The notes: generated by a model not told the origin, from the sequence alone. A DNA stretch of 64,000 nucleotides from Exiguobacterium sp. s146 (GCF_018618415.1 NZ_JACSMA010000002.1:1-64000); one strand, 5' to 3'; counted from the first letter of the stretch, positions 33,689 through 42,087 are shown. A program made the numbers and translations.

Positions 33689-34629
33689 GCTGGTTTCCCT
33701 CCTAGCGCTTCAAGCACGCGTTGTTGTGATGGTATGGCTGGAATCGCGCCGTATGCCGTGCACGTCAATGCGCCGGTCACGTTCGCGTATTCGATGTCCT
33801 GCAAGAGTCGGTCGTCATCCATACCGAGTGTCGACAACCGATACAGATATGCTCCGACGAAAGCATCGCCCGCTCCCGTCGAATCGACGCTGTCGATTTT
33901 GACGGAGGCGATGACGGCTTTGGCATCTTTCGTCGTGATGAGTGTCCCGCGTGACCCGAGCGTGATGGCGATTCGTTTCGCACCCGCTGCGAGAAGCGAC
34001 GCGACCGCTTCGTCTAAATCGTCGAGCCCCGTCAACAAGTGCGCCTCTTCTTCGCTCAACTTGACGAAGTCCGCTTCGGCGATGAAGTGGAGCGAATCTT
34101 GTTTGAACGCCTCAAGGTCGGTCACGAGCGCGTCACGGTAGTTCGGATCGAACGAGACGAACAGGCCGTCACGTTTGGCGAACTGAAGTAGTTTGAAATA
34201 GGCGTTCTTTAACTCGCCGTCGAGGAGCGCCGTCGCCGACCCGAAATGGACGATGTCTCCAGGTTTGAATACCGACAAGTCAATCGACTCGAACGCGTAG
34301 TCACCGTCGCTGCCGCGGCGGAACGTGAAGTCACGCTCTCCGTCTTCTTGAATCGAGACGAACGCGAACGTCGTGTCACCTTCCTCGACAAGGTTCTCGA
34401 CGCCGACACCGTTATCGACGAGCGTCTGTTTTAAAAAACGACCGAACGGGTCAGCCCCGACTTGTCCGAGGAAACTCGAATTTCCTCCGTGTTTACTGAC
34501 GACCGCGGCGACGTTTGCCGGTGCGCCCCCTGCTTTCTTCACGAATGTCGTCCCGTTGACGAGGTCGCTCGACGCGTCCTCACAAACCCAATCAATCAAT
34601 AGTTCCCCAATGCAATGTACGGTGTTCAT
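33685..34629 (-). CDS. scrK: Fructokinase (PfkB family)
   Basis: 314 residues from ATG 34629, preceded by GGAGGTGG; the frame could be read 33 codons further up but crosses the operators. N-terminal [12 protein letters not shown] and [19 protein letters not shown] are the PfkB sugar-binding signature; the ATP/catalytic motif [15 protein letters not shown] carries the catalytic Asp. It phosphorylates the fructose released by ScrB. First gene of the scr operon. Confidence 0.93.
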   Translation of the reverse strand: MNTVHCIGELLIDWVCEDASSDLVNGTTFVKKAGGAPANVAAVVSKHGGNSSFLGQVGADPFGRFLKQTLVDNGVGVENLVEEGDTTFAFVSIQEDGERDFTFRRGSDGDYAFESIDLSVFKPGDIVHFGSATALLDGELKNAYFKLLQFAKRDGLFVSFDPNYRDALVTDLEAFKQDSLHFIAEADFVKLSEEEAHLLTGLDDLDEAVASLLAAGAKRIAITLGSRGTLITTKDAKAVIASVKIDSVDSTGAGDAFVGAYLYRLSTLGMDDDRLLQDIEYANVTGALTCTAYGAIPAIPSQQRVLEALGGKPA

Positions 34630-34672
34630 CCGTCCACCTCCGTGTCTAAATGGTTGCTTCGTAGCATCTATC

Positions 34673-34682
34673 GAACCGGTTC
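34673..34682. promoter_or_regulatory. Auxiliary ScrR-type operator (O2)
   Basis: GAACCGGTTC, a perfect 10-bp palindrome sharing the core of the larger operator 23 nt away, between that operator and scrK. Confidence 0.65.
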
Positions 34683-34700
34683 CAAAATCGAATAAAAAAA

Positions 34701-34726
34701 GTGTTGCGGAACCGGTTCCGCAACAC
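34701..34726. promoter_or_regulatory. Main ScrR operator (26-bp perfect palindrome)
   Basis: A perfect inverted repeat with centre GGAACCGGTTCC, flanked by GTGTTGC and GCAACAC. It lies immediately downstream of the scrK -10 box, so a LacI-family repressor bound here would block initiation. The symmetric CG centre and AACCGGTT core are typical of LacI/GalR sites. Confidence 0.85.
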
Positions 34727-34727
34727 A

Positions 34728-34756
34728 AATGTAAACGATTTAATTTTAAATGTCAA
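34728..34756 (-). promoter_or_regulatory. scrKAB promoter
   Basis: Minus strand TTGACA (34756-34751), 17-nt spacer, TACATT (34733-34728). The -35 box uses the last codons of scrR, so the promoter is embedded in the repressor gene's 3' end. Confidence 0.7.
34730..34743. promoter_or_regulatory. cre box (CcpA site) over the scrKAB promoter
   Basis: TGTAAACGATTTAA matches the catabolite-responsive element consensus TGWAANCGNTNWCA with one mismatch and overlaps the -10 box and spacer, implying CcpA repression when preferred sugars are present. Confidence 0.7.
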
Positions 34757-35729
34757 CGCTTTCGCGCAGTTTTAATTCAAAAGTTGTGAACGTTTTCATC
34801 GGGATGGTGTCACCTGTTAACAACTGGAGAATCATGTCAGCCGCACGGGACCCGGTCCGACGATACGGAAGATGGACCGTCGTGATGGACGGATGCAGCA
34901 CTTCGGTGAAATCATAACCGCCGAATCCACTCACTGAGATATCGCCCGGGACTGTTTTGCCGGCGTTGGCAAGCCCCTTCAACACACCGAGGGCGATGTT
35001 GTCGGTCGCACAGACGACGAGCGTCGCTCGATCCGTTATCTCAGCAAGCGCTTCGCCGATTGGGATTGCGTCCTCGATTTTAAACGTCGTCGTGTATGTC
35101 GTCACGTTCGCATCCACTTCTTGGAACGCTCGCAAAAAGCCATCCCGTCGCGCCTGTCCGACGGCGATATCGTACTCCTCCACGCCCACATAGATGATGT
35201 CGCGATGCCCCCAATCCATGAACTGCTTTCCGAGGGCATACGCCGCGTCAAAGTCAGGATAGACGAGACTATGCACTTGTTCATGTTCCTGACCGATTAA
35301 CAGAACGGGGATTTGAATGTCTTGTATCGCCTGCAAGTGCCGTTCCGTCACGGTCGTACCGAGCCAGATGATGCCGGCCACTTTCTGTTTCGCCAAGTTG
35401 TATAGCTGCTCAATCTCACGCTCCGTCTGTTGGGCCGTGTTGACGACGAGCATTTGATACCCGCGTTCGGTCAGTCGTTCGTCGATGCCCATCATCGTCC
35501 GCGAGGCAGCATAGGAATCGAGCCGCGGCACGATGACCCCAATCATTTTCGTCTGTTTGGACTTCAAGCTTTGCGCGAACTGGTTGGGCTCATAGTTCGT
35601 CTCTCGGATGACGCGCTCGATCTTGTCGCGGGTCTCCTGTCCGACCGAGCCCCCGTTCAAGTAACGGGAAACGGTACTTTTCGCAACCCCGGCCAGCTTG
35701 GCGATGTCGTTGATTGTCACTTGTTTCAT
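34746..35729 (-). CDS. scrR: LacI-family sucrose operon repressor
   Basis: 327 residues from ATG 35729 (GGAGG upstream). HTH at residues 1-22 (MKQVTINDIAKLAGVAKSTV), hinge NQFAQSLKSKQT, then the periplasmic-binding-like effector domain (IGVIVPRLDSYAASRTMMGI, TLVVCATDNIALGVLKGL, ISVSGFGGYDFTEVLHPSITTV). It should bind the palindromes between itself and scrK and release them with sucrose, sucrose-6-phosphate or fructose. A terminator hairpin lies only ~20 nt upstream of its SD, leaving little room for a promoter; transcription may come from readthrough or from within the preceding gene. Confidence 0.93.
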   Translation of the reverse strand: MKQVTINDIAKLAGVAKSTVSRYLNGGSVGQETRDKIERVIRETNYEPNQFAQSLKSKQTKMIGVIVPRLDSYAASRTMMGIDERLTERGYQMLVVNTAQQTEREIEQLYNLAKQKVAGIIWLGTTVTERHLQAIQDIQIPVLLIGQEHEQVHSLVYPDFDAAYALGKQFMDWGHRDIIYVGVEEYDIAVGQARRDGFLRAFQEVDANVTTYTTTFKIEDAIPIGEALAEITDRATLVVCATDNIALGVLKGLANAGKTVPGDISVSGFGGYDFTEVLHPSITTVHLPYRRTGSRAADMILQLLTGDTIPMKTFTTFELKLRESVDI

Positions 35730-35746
35730 CTGAAAAACCTCCATAC

Positions 35747-35777
35747 GAAAAAACTGACGCGTCAGACGCCGTCAGTT
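35747..35777 (-). terminator. Hairpin terminator between acetyltransferase and scrR
   Basis: On the minus strand ACTGACG-GCGTCTGACG-CGTCAGT is followed by TTTTTTC. It ends the acetyltransferase transcript just before the scrR SD. Confidence 0.75.
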
Positions 35778-36253
35778 CAGTGATTGATTACATATCGTTT
35801 TTTAAAGTTTAAATAGTAAAGGCCATTCCGTTTCTCGAACCCGTTCTTCTCGAGTACATGGCGTACCGCTTCCTGATGCGGACTCGTCGGCGGGATGCCG
35901 GCGCGGACGGTATGCCCTTCTTTCAAATCGGATTGCTCGAGCGCGAGGCGGAGCCCTTCTGTCGCATAGCCCTTGTCCTTGAATGGGTCGAACACCATCA
36001 AATCGAGCTGATAAACGCGAGCCAGTTTCAAGAGCAAGATTTTCCCGACCGTTTGGCCATCGACGCGGAGGTCATAATAGAAATCCTCCCCGTAACTATG
36101 GGCGTCGGCTGAGTACACCTGCTCTTCCCCCATCTCGACAAAGATGCCTTTTAACTCTTCGGCTGACATACCGTAAGAATTTTGACCGTATTTTTTAAAA
36201 TGCTCATATTCGATCTCATCAATCTGACGAATAGGTTGACGCACGATTTCCAT
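35777..36253 (-). CDS. GNAT family N-acetyltransferase
   Basis: 158 residues from ATG 36253 (AAGGAGGG). LDLMVFDPFKDKGYATEGLRLALEQSDLKEG matches motif A with a KDKGYAT loop, and GIPPTSPHQEAVRHVLEKNGFEKRNG motif B. The substrate is unknown. Lies between the CDF and scrR genes on the same strand. Confidence 0.78.
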   Translation of the reverse strand: MEIVRQPIRQIDEIEYEHFKKYGQNSYGMSAEELKGIFVEMGEEQVYSADAHSYGEDFYYDLRVDGQTVGKILLLKLARVYQLDLMVFDPFKDKGYATEGLRLALEQSDLKEGHTVRAGIPPTSPHQEAVRHVLEKNGFEKRNGLYYLNFKKRYVINH

Positions 36254-36339
36254 CCCGTGCCCTCCTTAACAGTTATCTCTTAATGTTTCCACATTCATTA
36301 TATACGAACGGCGCCGTGAAGCGCAAAAGATAACCGAAA

Positions 36340-37203
36340 TCAGACCGGTTCGATATGGATGTGGACCGAATCGACGGCATGATGCTCGTCGAGCTCACGT
36401 TCGATATAATCACATAAATCGTGCGCCTCCTCGACGGTGAGGCTTCCTTCGACGGCAATCGTCACATCGAGCATGACGTGATTGCCGAGGTGACGGCCTT
36501 TGATTTCACGGACTTCTTTGACGGCATCGAACTGTTGAATCGTCTCCTCATACGAATCGACGAGGTCCGGTGGGAACCCGTCCGAGAGCTGATGCGTCGC
36601 GTCGAGAAAGATTTGAATCGCCGTCCGGATAATCATTCCGGCGATGAGCACGGCGAGCACCGTATCCATCCATGGTAATTTAAAGTAGGCGAACAGGACG
36701 CCGAGCGTGGCCCCGATTGAAATCATGGCATCGGCGAGATTATCTTTCGCCGCCGCCTTCAAGGCAAGCGACCGGGTCTGCTTCGCCAATCTCGAGTTGT
36801 ACGCGTATACACCGAACATGACGAGCGCACTTAGGAATGCGACGACGGCCGCGAGCGGATTCGGCTCGACGTATTTGCCCCCGATCAACGTGGCGATGCT
36901 ATTCAATAGAACGAACACACCGACGGCGACCATGATGAGCGAGGCGACGAGTGCGGCGAGCGTCTCCATCTTGGCGTGCCCATATTTATGTTCCGCGTCC
37001 CGAGGCAGCGCGGCGATGCGAATGCCGATATAGACGGCGATTGAAGCGATGATATCGGTCGTATTATTGAACCCGTCGGCGAGGACGGCTTCCGAATTAT
37101 ACACATAACCGAATACGACTTTTAGGACAGATAAGACTAAATACGTCGTGATGGATAAAATGGCGCCTTTGAGCGCTTTTGGTGGATGAGTTGTCGACTG
37201 CAT
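36340..37203 (-). CDS. Cation diffusion facilitator family transporter
   Basis: 287 residues from ATG 37203 (AAAGGAGGTGG). Six helices with the CDF metal site in TM2 (AVLADGFNNTTDIIASIAVY, Asp-x-x-x-Asp type as in the YdfM/YeaB branch) and TM5 (AAKDNLADAMISIGATLGVLF), plus the signature HKYGHAKMETLAALVAS. The C-terminal cytoplasmic domain (residues ~205-287) ends HHAVDSVHIHIEPV. It exports divalent cations (Zn, Fe, Mn or Co) by proton exchange; specificity cannot be fixed by eye. Confidence 0.9.
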   Translation of the reverse strand: MQSTTHPPKALKGAILSITTYLVLSVLKVVFGYVYNSEAVLADGFNNTTDIIASIAVYIGIRIAALPRDAEHKYGHAKMETLAALVASLIMVAVGVFVLLNSIATLIGGKYVEPNPLAAVVAFLSALVMFGVYAYNSRLAKQTRSLALKAAAKDNLADAMISIGATLGVLFAYFKLPWMDTVLAVLIAGMIIRTAIQIFLDATHQLSDGFPPDLVDSYEETIQQFDAVKEVREIKGRHLGNHVMLDVTIAVEGSLTVEEAHDLCDYIERELDEHHAVDSVHIHIEPV

Positions 37204-37383
37204 CCGACCACCTCCTTTGTAGCTAAGTCAGTATACCAGTCGAATGTCGTGTGGGCATAGAGAAACAGTGTTTCCCTTACTCAAATAAAATGGAATATAT
37301 TCCCGGTAGTTTCGTCTTTCGAAAATTATGGTAAAGTAAATGAGAAGATACCTAACGGTTACCCAACAAAAGAGGTGAAACGA

Positions 37384-37695
37384 ATGTTTACAGAACGTGA
37401 TGGAATCAAGCTTCGTTTGGAACAAATTGACAGATTACTCGCCGATTTGAACCGAGAAGCAAAACAATTGATGGCTCGTCTGCGCGAACTCGATGCGAGT
37501 GGTGAAAACCCGCATGAAGTGACGCTCAAGCCGGAAGACCGCGATACGCTCAAATCGTCAATCGACGAGACGCTCGAAGCGTTGCAAAGCCGCTCGAAAC
37601 GCCCGATCAACCCGAACGATGAGAAGAAGAAAGAACTCGCCTCGCATAAGGCGCTCATCGACGAGTTGTCGGATTTACTCAGCAAGAAAAAATGA
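37384..37695 (+). CDS. Small coiled-coil protein, 103 residues
   Basis: ATG 37384 with AGAGGTG upstream (GTG three codons earlier possible). Highly charged and helical: LRLEQIDRLLADLNREAKQLMARLREL, then DTLKSSIDETLEALQSRSKR and a basic tail LSKKK. Coiled coil predicted by heptad pattern. No recognised family; cytoplasmic. Confidence 0.65.
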   Translation: MFTERDGIKLRLEQIDRLLADLNREAKQLMARLRELDASGENPHEVTLKPEDRDTLKSSIDETLEALQSRSKRPINPNDEKKKELASHKALIDELSDLLSKKK

Positions 37696-37719
37696 GACGC
37701 CTCCGCGTCTCATTTTTTC
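37688..37719 (+). terminator. Terminator of the coiled-coil gene
   Basis: AATGAGACGC-CTCC-GCGTCTCATT, followed by T run; also overlaps the gene's stop. Confidence 0.85.
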
Positions 37720-37733
37720 GGTAAGGAGATACT

Positions 37734-38528
37734 ATGACATACATCGTAACGACCTGTTTACGCCCGACCGAGGCGATCACCGAACGCGCCGAGGCCCATG
37801 CGGCGACGTATGGCGCCCGTTTCGTCACCCGGCGCAAACATTCAATTGAGACGTTGAAACAACGTCACCACGCCGGCGTGCTTGTGTTTGACAAACGTCG
37901 TGTCGAATACACCCCGCTCGACGGCGATGAAGCGTTCTTCTTCCATCCATCGAGCTCCGTGTTCCGGGTGAAGCAGCTCGCGCGCGGCGGGAACGACCCG
38001 CTCGTCGATGCTGCCGCAATCAAACCAGGTGACCGCGTCCTCGACTGCACGCTCGGGCTCGGCTCAGACAGCATCGTCCTCAGTCACGCCGTCGGTCCGA
38101 GCGGTCATGCCGTCGGCCTCGAGAGTGAATTCGTCACCGCGATGCTCGTCAAAGAAGGCATGACCGTCTGGGAAGAGAAACATGATGCGGTCAATGAGGC
38201 GATGCGTCGACTCGAGGTCGTCTGGACGGATGCCCTCACATATTTAAAGACGTGTCCGGACGCTTCGTTCGACGTCGTCTACTTTGATCCGATGTTTGAA
38301 AAGACGATTTCAGAATCGGTTCACTTGAACCCATTACGATCCCTCGCCAACACGAATCCACTGTCTGTTGAACTCATGACGGAGGCCCGTCGTGTCGCGG
38401 CCAGACGAATTGTCCTAAAGGCTCACTTCGAGAGTGAGACGTTTGAAACGTTTGGTTTCACAAGGATTGTTCGCAAAACGTCCAAATTTCATTACGGCAT
38501 CATCGATGTAGGGACTCCAACCCTTTAG
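37734..38528 (+). CDS. Class I SAM-dependent methyltransferase, RsmJ/YpiP-like
   Basis: 264 residues from ATG 37734 (GGTAAGGAG). RVLDCTLGLGSDSIVLSHAVG is SAM motif I, GHAVGLESE the acidic post-I, and DVVYFDPMFEKT motif IV with the DPMF signature of the RsmJ 16S rRNA G1516 methyltransferase group. The N-terminal ~95 residues (AHAATYGARFVTRRKHSIETL) are typical of the YpiP branch. Probably modifies rRNA, inferred from family. Confidence 0.8.
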   Translation: MTYIVTTCLRPTEAITERAEAHAATYGARFVTRRKHSIETLKQRHHAGVLVFDKRRVEYTPLDGDEAFFFHPSSSVFRVKQLARGGNDPLVDAAAIKPGDRVLDCTLGLGSDSIVLSHAVGPSGHAVGLESEFVTAMLVKEGMTVWEEKHDAVNEAMRRLEVVWTDALTYLKTCPDASFDVVYFDPMFEKTISESVHLNPLRSLANTNPLSVELMTEARRVAARRIVLKAHFESETFETFGFTRIVRKTSKFHYGIIDVGTPTL

Positions 38529-38543
38529 GTCTTAAGGACCAAT

Positions 38544-38565
38544 AGGGACGAAAGTCTCTTTTTTT
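38544..38565 (+). terminator. Terminator after the methyltransferase gene
   Basis: AGGGAC-GAAA-GTCTCT stem, then seven T. Confidence 0.75.
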
Positions 38566-38584
38566 GATTCTTATTTTCTGAATA

Positions 38585-38613
38585 TTGACATTAATCTGAC
38601 ACAAGTTTAATGT
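38585..38613 (+). promoter_or_regulatory. Sigma-A-type promoter of the InhA-like protease gene
   Basis: TTGACA (38585-38590), 17-nt spacer, TAATGT (38608-38613), 52 nt before the start codon. Confidence 0.7.
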
Positions 38614-38664
38614 TGGATTCAAGCTCACACAATTTCCCATTATTTTCACAGGAGGTTAGTACAA

Positions 38665-41037
38665 ATGAAAAAACGTTCCATCCGTCGCACGACGCTCGCC
38701 GTCGCGCTGACATCGGTCATGAGCGTCAGTGCGATCCCGGCCGTCGGTGCCGCTCCACTCGCCTCTTCACCGTTGCCAACCCCGAGCACGAATGCTCCAT
38801 TCGATCACAACATCATCGATGAGGATCGACTCGCCAAAGCGCTCGAGAAACGAGGCGTCATCAAAAAAGGGCTTTCGGCCACTGAACGCCAAAAGGCCGT
38901 CGATGCCTATATCGAGAAGAAACAAGGAAATGCGAAAGATGTCCATAAGCATGGCTTGAACGATAAAGCCGCTGAAGCAAAAGAGAAGATACATAACCAA
39001 TTCGAGAAAGAATCGAAGCGGCTCCTCGACAAAGCGAAAAAAGGACAAGCGAACTATCGTAAAGGCAAGCCGAACGGCCAAGTCAAAGTCGATCCGGCCC
39101 AGCAGGCTGGCTATAACGGCGCCGTCCGTGAAGACAAAGTACTCGTCCTTCTCGTCGAGTATAGCGACTTCAAACATAACAACGTCGTTCAAGAAGAAGG
39201 CTATCTGTATAGCGATAACTTCAGCAAAGAGCACTATGAGCAGTATATGTTCGGCGACGAGTCGTTCGAACTGTTCAACGGTGAGAAGGTCCAAACGTTC
39301 AAGCAGTACTACGAAGAACAATCGGGTGGTAGCTACACGGTCGATGGCACGGTCTCAGACTGGTTGACGGTCCCGGGCACGGCGAAAGACTACGGTGGTG
39401 ACAATCCGGCTGGCGGGAACGATAACATCGGACCTGGTCCACGTCAACTCGTCAAAGACACATTGAACGCGGCGGTCGCGTCAGGATTAGACCTTGCGGA
39501 TTACGATGAATACGATCTCTATGACCTCGATGGTGACGGCGACTTCAACGAGCCGGACGGCTTGGTCGACCACTTGATGATTATCCACGCCGGTACTGGT
39601 CAAGAAGCGGGTGGCGGTGTCCTCGGGGATGACGCAGTCTGGTCACACCGTTGGGTCGTCGGGAACAGCCCTTACCGCGTAGCTGGAACGACAGCAGACG
39701 TCCCGTACTGGGGCGGTCAAATGGCGGCATTCGATTACACGATTCAACCAGAAGACGGCGCAGTCGGCGTCTTCGCCCACGAATACGGTCACGACCTCGG
39801 TCTTCCAGATGAGTACGATACACAGTACACAGGTCAAGGCGAACCGGTCCAATCATGGTCGATCATGAGTGGCGGCAGCTGGGCTGGTAAAGTGGCAGGT
39901 ACGGAGCCGACGAGCTTCTCGCCACAAAACAAAGAGTACTTCCAAAAATTGATGGGCGGCAACTGGGCGAACATCACGGAAGTTGATCTTGAAGATATCA
40001 CGAAACAAGGTTTCGTCTCGAAACTCGATCAATCCGTGACGAAATCGACGAACCCTGGATTGTTGAAAGTAAACCTTCCAGATAAGAAAGTAAAAGGCAT
40101 CGAACCTGCTTTCGGCGAGTATTACTATTACTCGACAAAAGGCGATAACTTGCATACCGAACTCGCAACACCAACGGTCAAACTCGGTGCGGACGGTACG
40201 CTCGCGTTCGACACACGTTTCGATGTCGAGTACGACTACGATTACTTGTACGTAAAAGCACTCAGCGGCGGCAAAGAAGTCGTTCTTGACGTCTATGGCG
40301 ATGACAACACTGGAAACGGTGCAGAATCGACGAACGGCGCATGGGTGAACAAATCGTACGACTTGTCACAGTTCGCTGGTCAAGACGTACAGATCGTCTT
40401 CGAATATGTGACGGACGGAGGACTTGCGCTTGAAGGGTTCGCACTCGACAACTTGTCGATCACGTCAGGTGGTCAATCGCTTCTCGCAGATGATGCGGAA
40501 GGCGCAGAGAAAGTCACGCTCGACGGCTTCGTCAAGTCGGACGGCTATGACACGAAACCGCACTACTACTACCTTGAATGGCGTAACCATGAAGGTGCAG
40601 ACACAGGTCTCTTGAACGGCCGTGGCGTCAAGTACAACACAGGTCTCGTCGTCTGGTATGCGGATGACTCGTTCTCAGACAACTGGGTCGGCATCCACCC
40701 GGGTGAAGGTTTCCTCGGTGTCGTCGACTCGCACCCTGAGGCACTCATCGGTAACTTGAACGGGAAAGAGACAGTCGCGGGCAGCACGCGTTACCAAATC
40801 GCGGACGCGGCGTTCAGCTTAGATAAGACGCTCCCATGGTACATCGATTCACCGAGCCGTGGCATCTATGACTACAAAGCACAACCAGGCGTGAAACAGT
40901 TCAACGACGCCAACACGTACATCAACTCGCTCATCCCAGATGCGGGCCGTAAACTTCCACAATACGGACTCGTCGTCGACGTCGTCGGCGAAGCGAAAGA
41001 CAACTCGGCTGGAGCTGTTTGGGTCCGGACGAAGTAA
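38665..41037 (+). CDS. Immune inhibitor A family secreted metalloprotease (M6)
   Basis: 790 residues from ATG 38665 with AGGAGG upstream. Signal peptide of about 30 residues (KKRSIRRTTLAVALTSVMSV, Ala-x-Ala cleavage near VGAAPLA), then a lysine-rich propeptide (~31-145). The M6 catalytic domain carries the zinc motif HEYGHDLGLPDEYD (His372, Glu373, His376), and the C-terminal VEG-type domain follows. InhA proteases of Bacillus degrade host antimicrobial peptides and matrix proteins and turn over exoproteins. A clear promoter and terminator make it monocistronic. Codon use in the catalytic part is strongly biased, as expected for high expression. Confidence 0.93.
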   Translation: MKKRSIRRTTLAVALTSVMSVSAIPAVGAAPLASSPLPTPSTNAPFDHNIIDEDRLAKALEKRGVIKKGLSATERQKAVDAYIEKKQGNAKDVHKHGLNDKAAEAKEKIHNQFEKESKRLLDKAKKGQANYRKGKPNGQVKVDPAQQAGYNGAVREDKVLVLLVEYSDFKHNNVVQEEGYLYSDNFSKEHYEQYMFGDESFELFNGEKVQTFKQYYEEQSGGSYTVDGTVSDWLTVPGTAKDYGGDNPAGGNDNIGPGPRQLVKDTLNAAVASGLDLADYDEYDLYDLDGDGDFNEPDGLVDHLMIIHAGTGQEAGGGVLGDDAVWSHRWVVGNSPYRVAGTTADVPYWGGQMAAFDYTIQPEDGAVGVFAHEYGHDLGLPDEYDTQYTGQGEPVQSWSIMSGGSWAGKVAGTEPTSFSPQNKEYFQKLMGGNWANITEVDLEDITKQGFVSKLDQSVTKSTNPGLLKVNLPDKKVKGIEPAFGEYYYYSTKGDNLHTELATPTVKLGADGTLAFDTRFDVEYDYDYLYVKALSGGKEVVLDVYGDDNTGNGAESTNGAWVNKSYDLSQFAGQDVQIVFEYVTDGGLALEGFALDNLSITSGGQSLLADDAEGAEKVTLDGFVKSDGYDTKPHYYYLEWRNHEGADTGLLNGRGVKYNTGLVVWYADDSFSDNWVGIHPGEGFLGVVDSHPEALIGNLNGKETVAGSTRYQIADAAFSLDKTLPWYIDSPSRGIYDYKAQPGVKQFNDANTYINSLIPDAGRKLPQYGLVVDVVGEAKDNSAGAVWVRTK

Positions 41038-41049
41038 GCTTGATTCAAC

Positions 41050-41093
41050 AGACCCCCGCCCTTCTCACCACGAGAAGGAAGGGGGTCTTATTA
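41050..41093 (+). terminator. Terminator of the InhA-like gene
   Basis: AGACCCCC-CCCTTCTC with GAGAAGG-GGGGGTCT around ACCAC, then TATTATT. Confidence 0.85.
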
Positions 41094-41105
41094 TTCTAAA
41101 AAAGC

Positions 41106-41134
41106 TTGAAATTTCAGATCAGACTGTGTAACAT
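41106..41134 (+). promoter_or_regulatory. Promoter of the stand-alone tRNA
   Basis: TTGAAA (41106-41111), 17-nt spacer, TAACAT (41129-41134), 13 nt before the tRNA 5' end. Confidence 0.55.
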
Positions 41135-41147
41135 ACTAGATGTAACC

Positions 41148-41218
41148 GCCTCTGTAGGTTAGTGGCAGACCTCAGCAATGGTAATGCTGCAGCACGAGTT
41201 CGATTCTCGTCGGAGGCA
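41148..41218 (+). tRNA. tRNA with GGU anticodon (tRNA-Thr by anticodon)
   Basis: A 71-nt cloverleaf. The acceptor stem is GCCTCTG with CGGAGGC (one T-G pair). The D arm has a 7-nt loop AGTGGCA with G18 G19. The anticodon stem CAGCA/TGCTG is perfect around loop ATGGTAA, giving anticodon GGT at 41180-41182. The variable loop is four nt (CAGC). The T arm ACGAG-TTCGATT-CTCGT is perfect. T8, A14, A21, T33, G53-C61, T54 T55 C56 and A58 are all conserved. Discriminator A, no encoded CCA. G1-C72, C2-G71 and GGU match known threonine identity elements. It stands alone, with its own promoter and terminator, outside any tRNA cluster. Confidence 0.85.
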
Positions 41219-41226
41219 TCAAATGA

Positions 41227-41265
41227 AGCGACCGTCCCTTTATAGGATTGGTCGCTCTTTCTTTT
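41227..41265 (+). terminator. Terminator of the tRNA
   Basis: AGCGACC (41227-41233) pairs with GGTCGCT (41250-41256), then CTTTCTTTT. Confidence 0.85.
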
Positions 41266-41281
41266 GGTCATGGAAACTGTC

Positions 41282-41308
41282 TTGACACGGTTTCCGTTCC
41301 TCTATAAA
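41282..41308 (+). promoter_or_regulatory. Promoter of the queuosine-precursor transporter gene
   Basis: TTGACA (41282-41287) and TATAAA (41303-41308) with a short 15-nt spacer. I looked for a preQ1 riboswitch in the 45-nt leader and saw none. Confidence 0.5.
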
Positions 41309-41354
41309 CTTGTAAAGTTGACAGAATGAATGATTTGGAAGGAGTACGATCCCC

Positions 41355-42050
41355 ATGCTCAATGAATGGTTATGGATTCCTTCTGCCTTGCTCACGCTCG
41401 GTCTGCTCGTCCTCAGCTATAAGCTGTTCGGACGTGTCGGACTGTTCGCCTGGATCGCGATGGCCTCGGTCGTCGCCAACATCCAAGTGACGCAGCAGAT
41501 TGTAATCGGTGGTTTCATCTTTACTCTCGGGAACATCGTCTACGGTTCCCTTTATTTAGCGACTGACATCTTGAATGAAAAATATGGTCGTCACACTGCC
41601 CGTAAAGGCGTCTGGCTCGGCTTCTTCATCTTGATTGTCTCGACCGTGCTCATGCAATTCGCATTGCTCTATGAGCCGTTCGAAGAGGCGCTGTTCATGC
41701 ATGAGAGCTTCGAGGCACTGTTCTCGATGCTCCCGCTTATCACGCTCGGCAGTCTCGCAGCGTACCTCGTCTCGCAGCTGTTCGACGTCTTCATCTATTC
41801 GAAGATTCGCGCCAAGACGGGCGAGAAAAAACTGTGGCTCCGGACGACAGGTTCGACCGTCGTCTCTCAGTTCATCGACACGCTCACGTTCTGTACAATC
41901 GCCTTCTGGGGAATGGAATGGGACATCTGGTGGAACATCTTCATCACGACATATGTCGCCAAGTTCATCATCGCCTGGATGGCGACGCCGTTCATGTATT
42001 ATGCGAAACGGACCGTCCCACAGGAAGACGAGAAAGAAGAAGCAGCTTAA
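41355..42050 (+). CDS. Queuosine precursor transporter (VUT/DUF165, YhhQ-like)
   Basis: 231 residues from ATG 41355 behind GGAAGGAG. Six helices. Family signatures TLGNIVYGSLYLATDILNEKYG (the NxxYGxxYxxTDxxxExYG block), QLFDVFIYSKIRAKTGEKKLWLR and GSTVVSQFIDTLTFCTIAFWG are all present. These proteins import preQ0/preQ1 or queuine for tRNA modification. The only neighbour of interest is the tRNA upstream, whose GGU anticodon is not a queuosine substrate. Confidence 0.92.
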   Translation: MLNEWLWIPSALLTLGLLVLSYKLFGRVGLFAWIAMASVVANIQVTQQIVIGGFIFTLGNIVYGSLYLATDILNEKYGRHTARKGVWLGFFILIVSTVLMQFALLYEPFEEALFMHESFEALFSMLPLITLGSLAAYLVSQLFDVFIYSKIRAKTGEKKLWLRTTGSTVVSQFIDTLTFCTIAFWGMEWDIWWNIFITTYVAKFIIAWMATPFMYYAKRTVPQEDEKEEAA

Positions 42051-42052
42051 GC

Positions 42053-42087
42053 AAAACCGCGAGCCGATGGGCTCGCGGTTTTTTTAT
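42053..42087. terminator. Terminator of the queuosine-precursor transporter gene
   Basis: AAAACCGCGAGCC-GAT-GGCTCGCGGTTTTTTT; the A-rich 5' side lets it work for the convergent gene as well. Confidence 0.9.

Noticed and set aside
41148-41218. Functional link between the tRNA and the adjacent queuosine-precursor transporter
   Set aside because: Queuosine is inserted in GUN anticodons; this tRNA has GGU, and each unit has its own promoter and the tRNA its own terminator.
41288-41354. preQ1 riboswitch upstream of the queuosine-precursor transporter
   Set aside because: The leader is short and lacks the G-rich/A-rich pseudoknot pattern of preQ1-I or preQ1-II; only promoter elements are visible.
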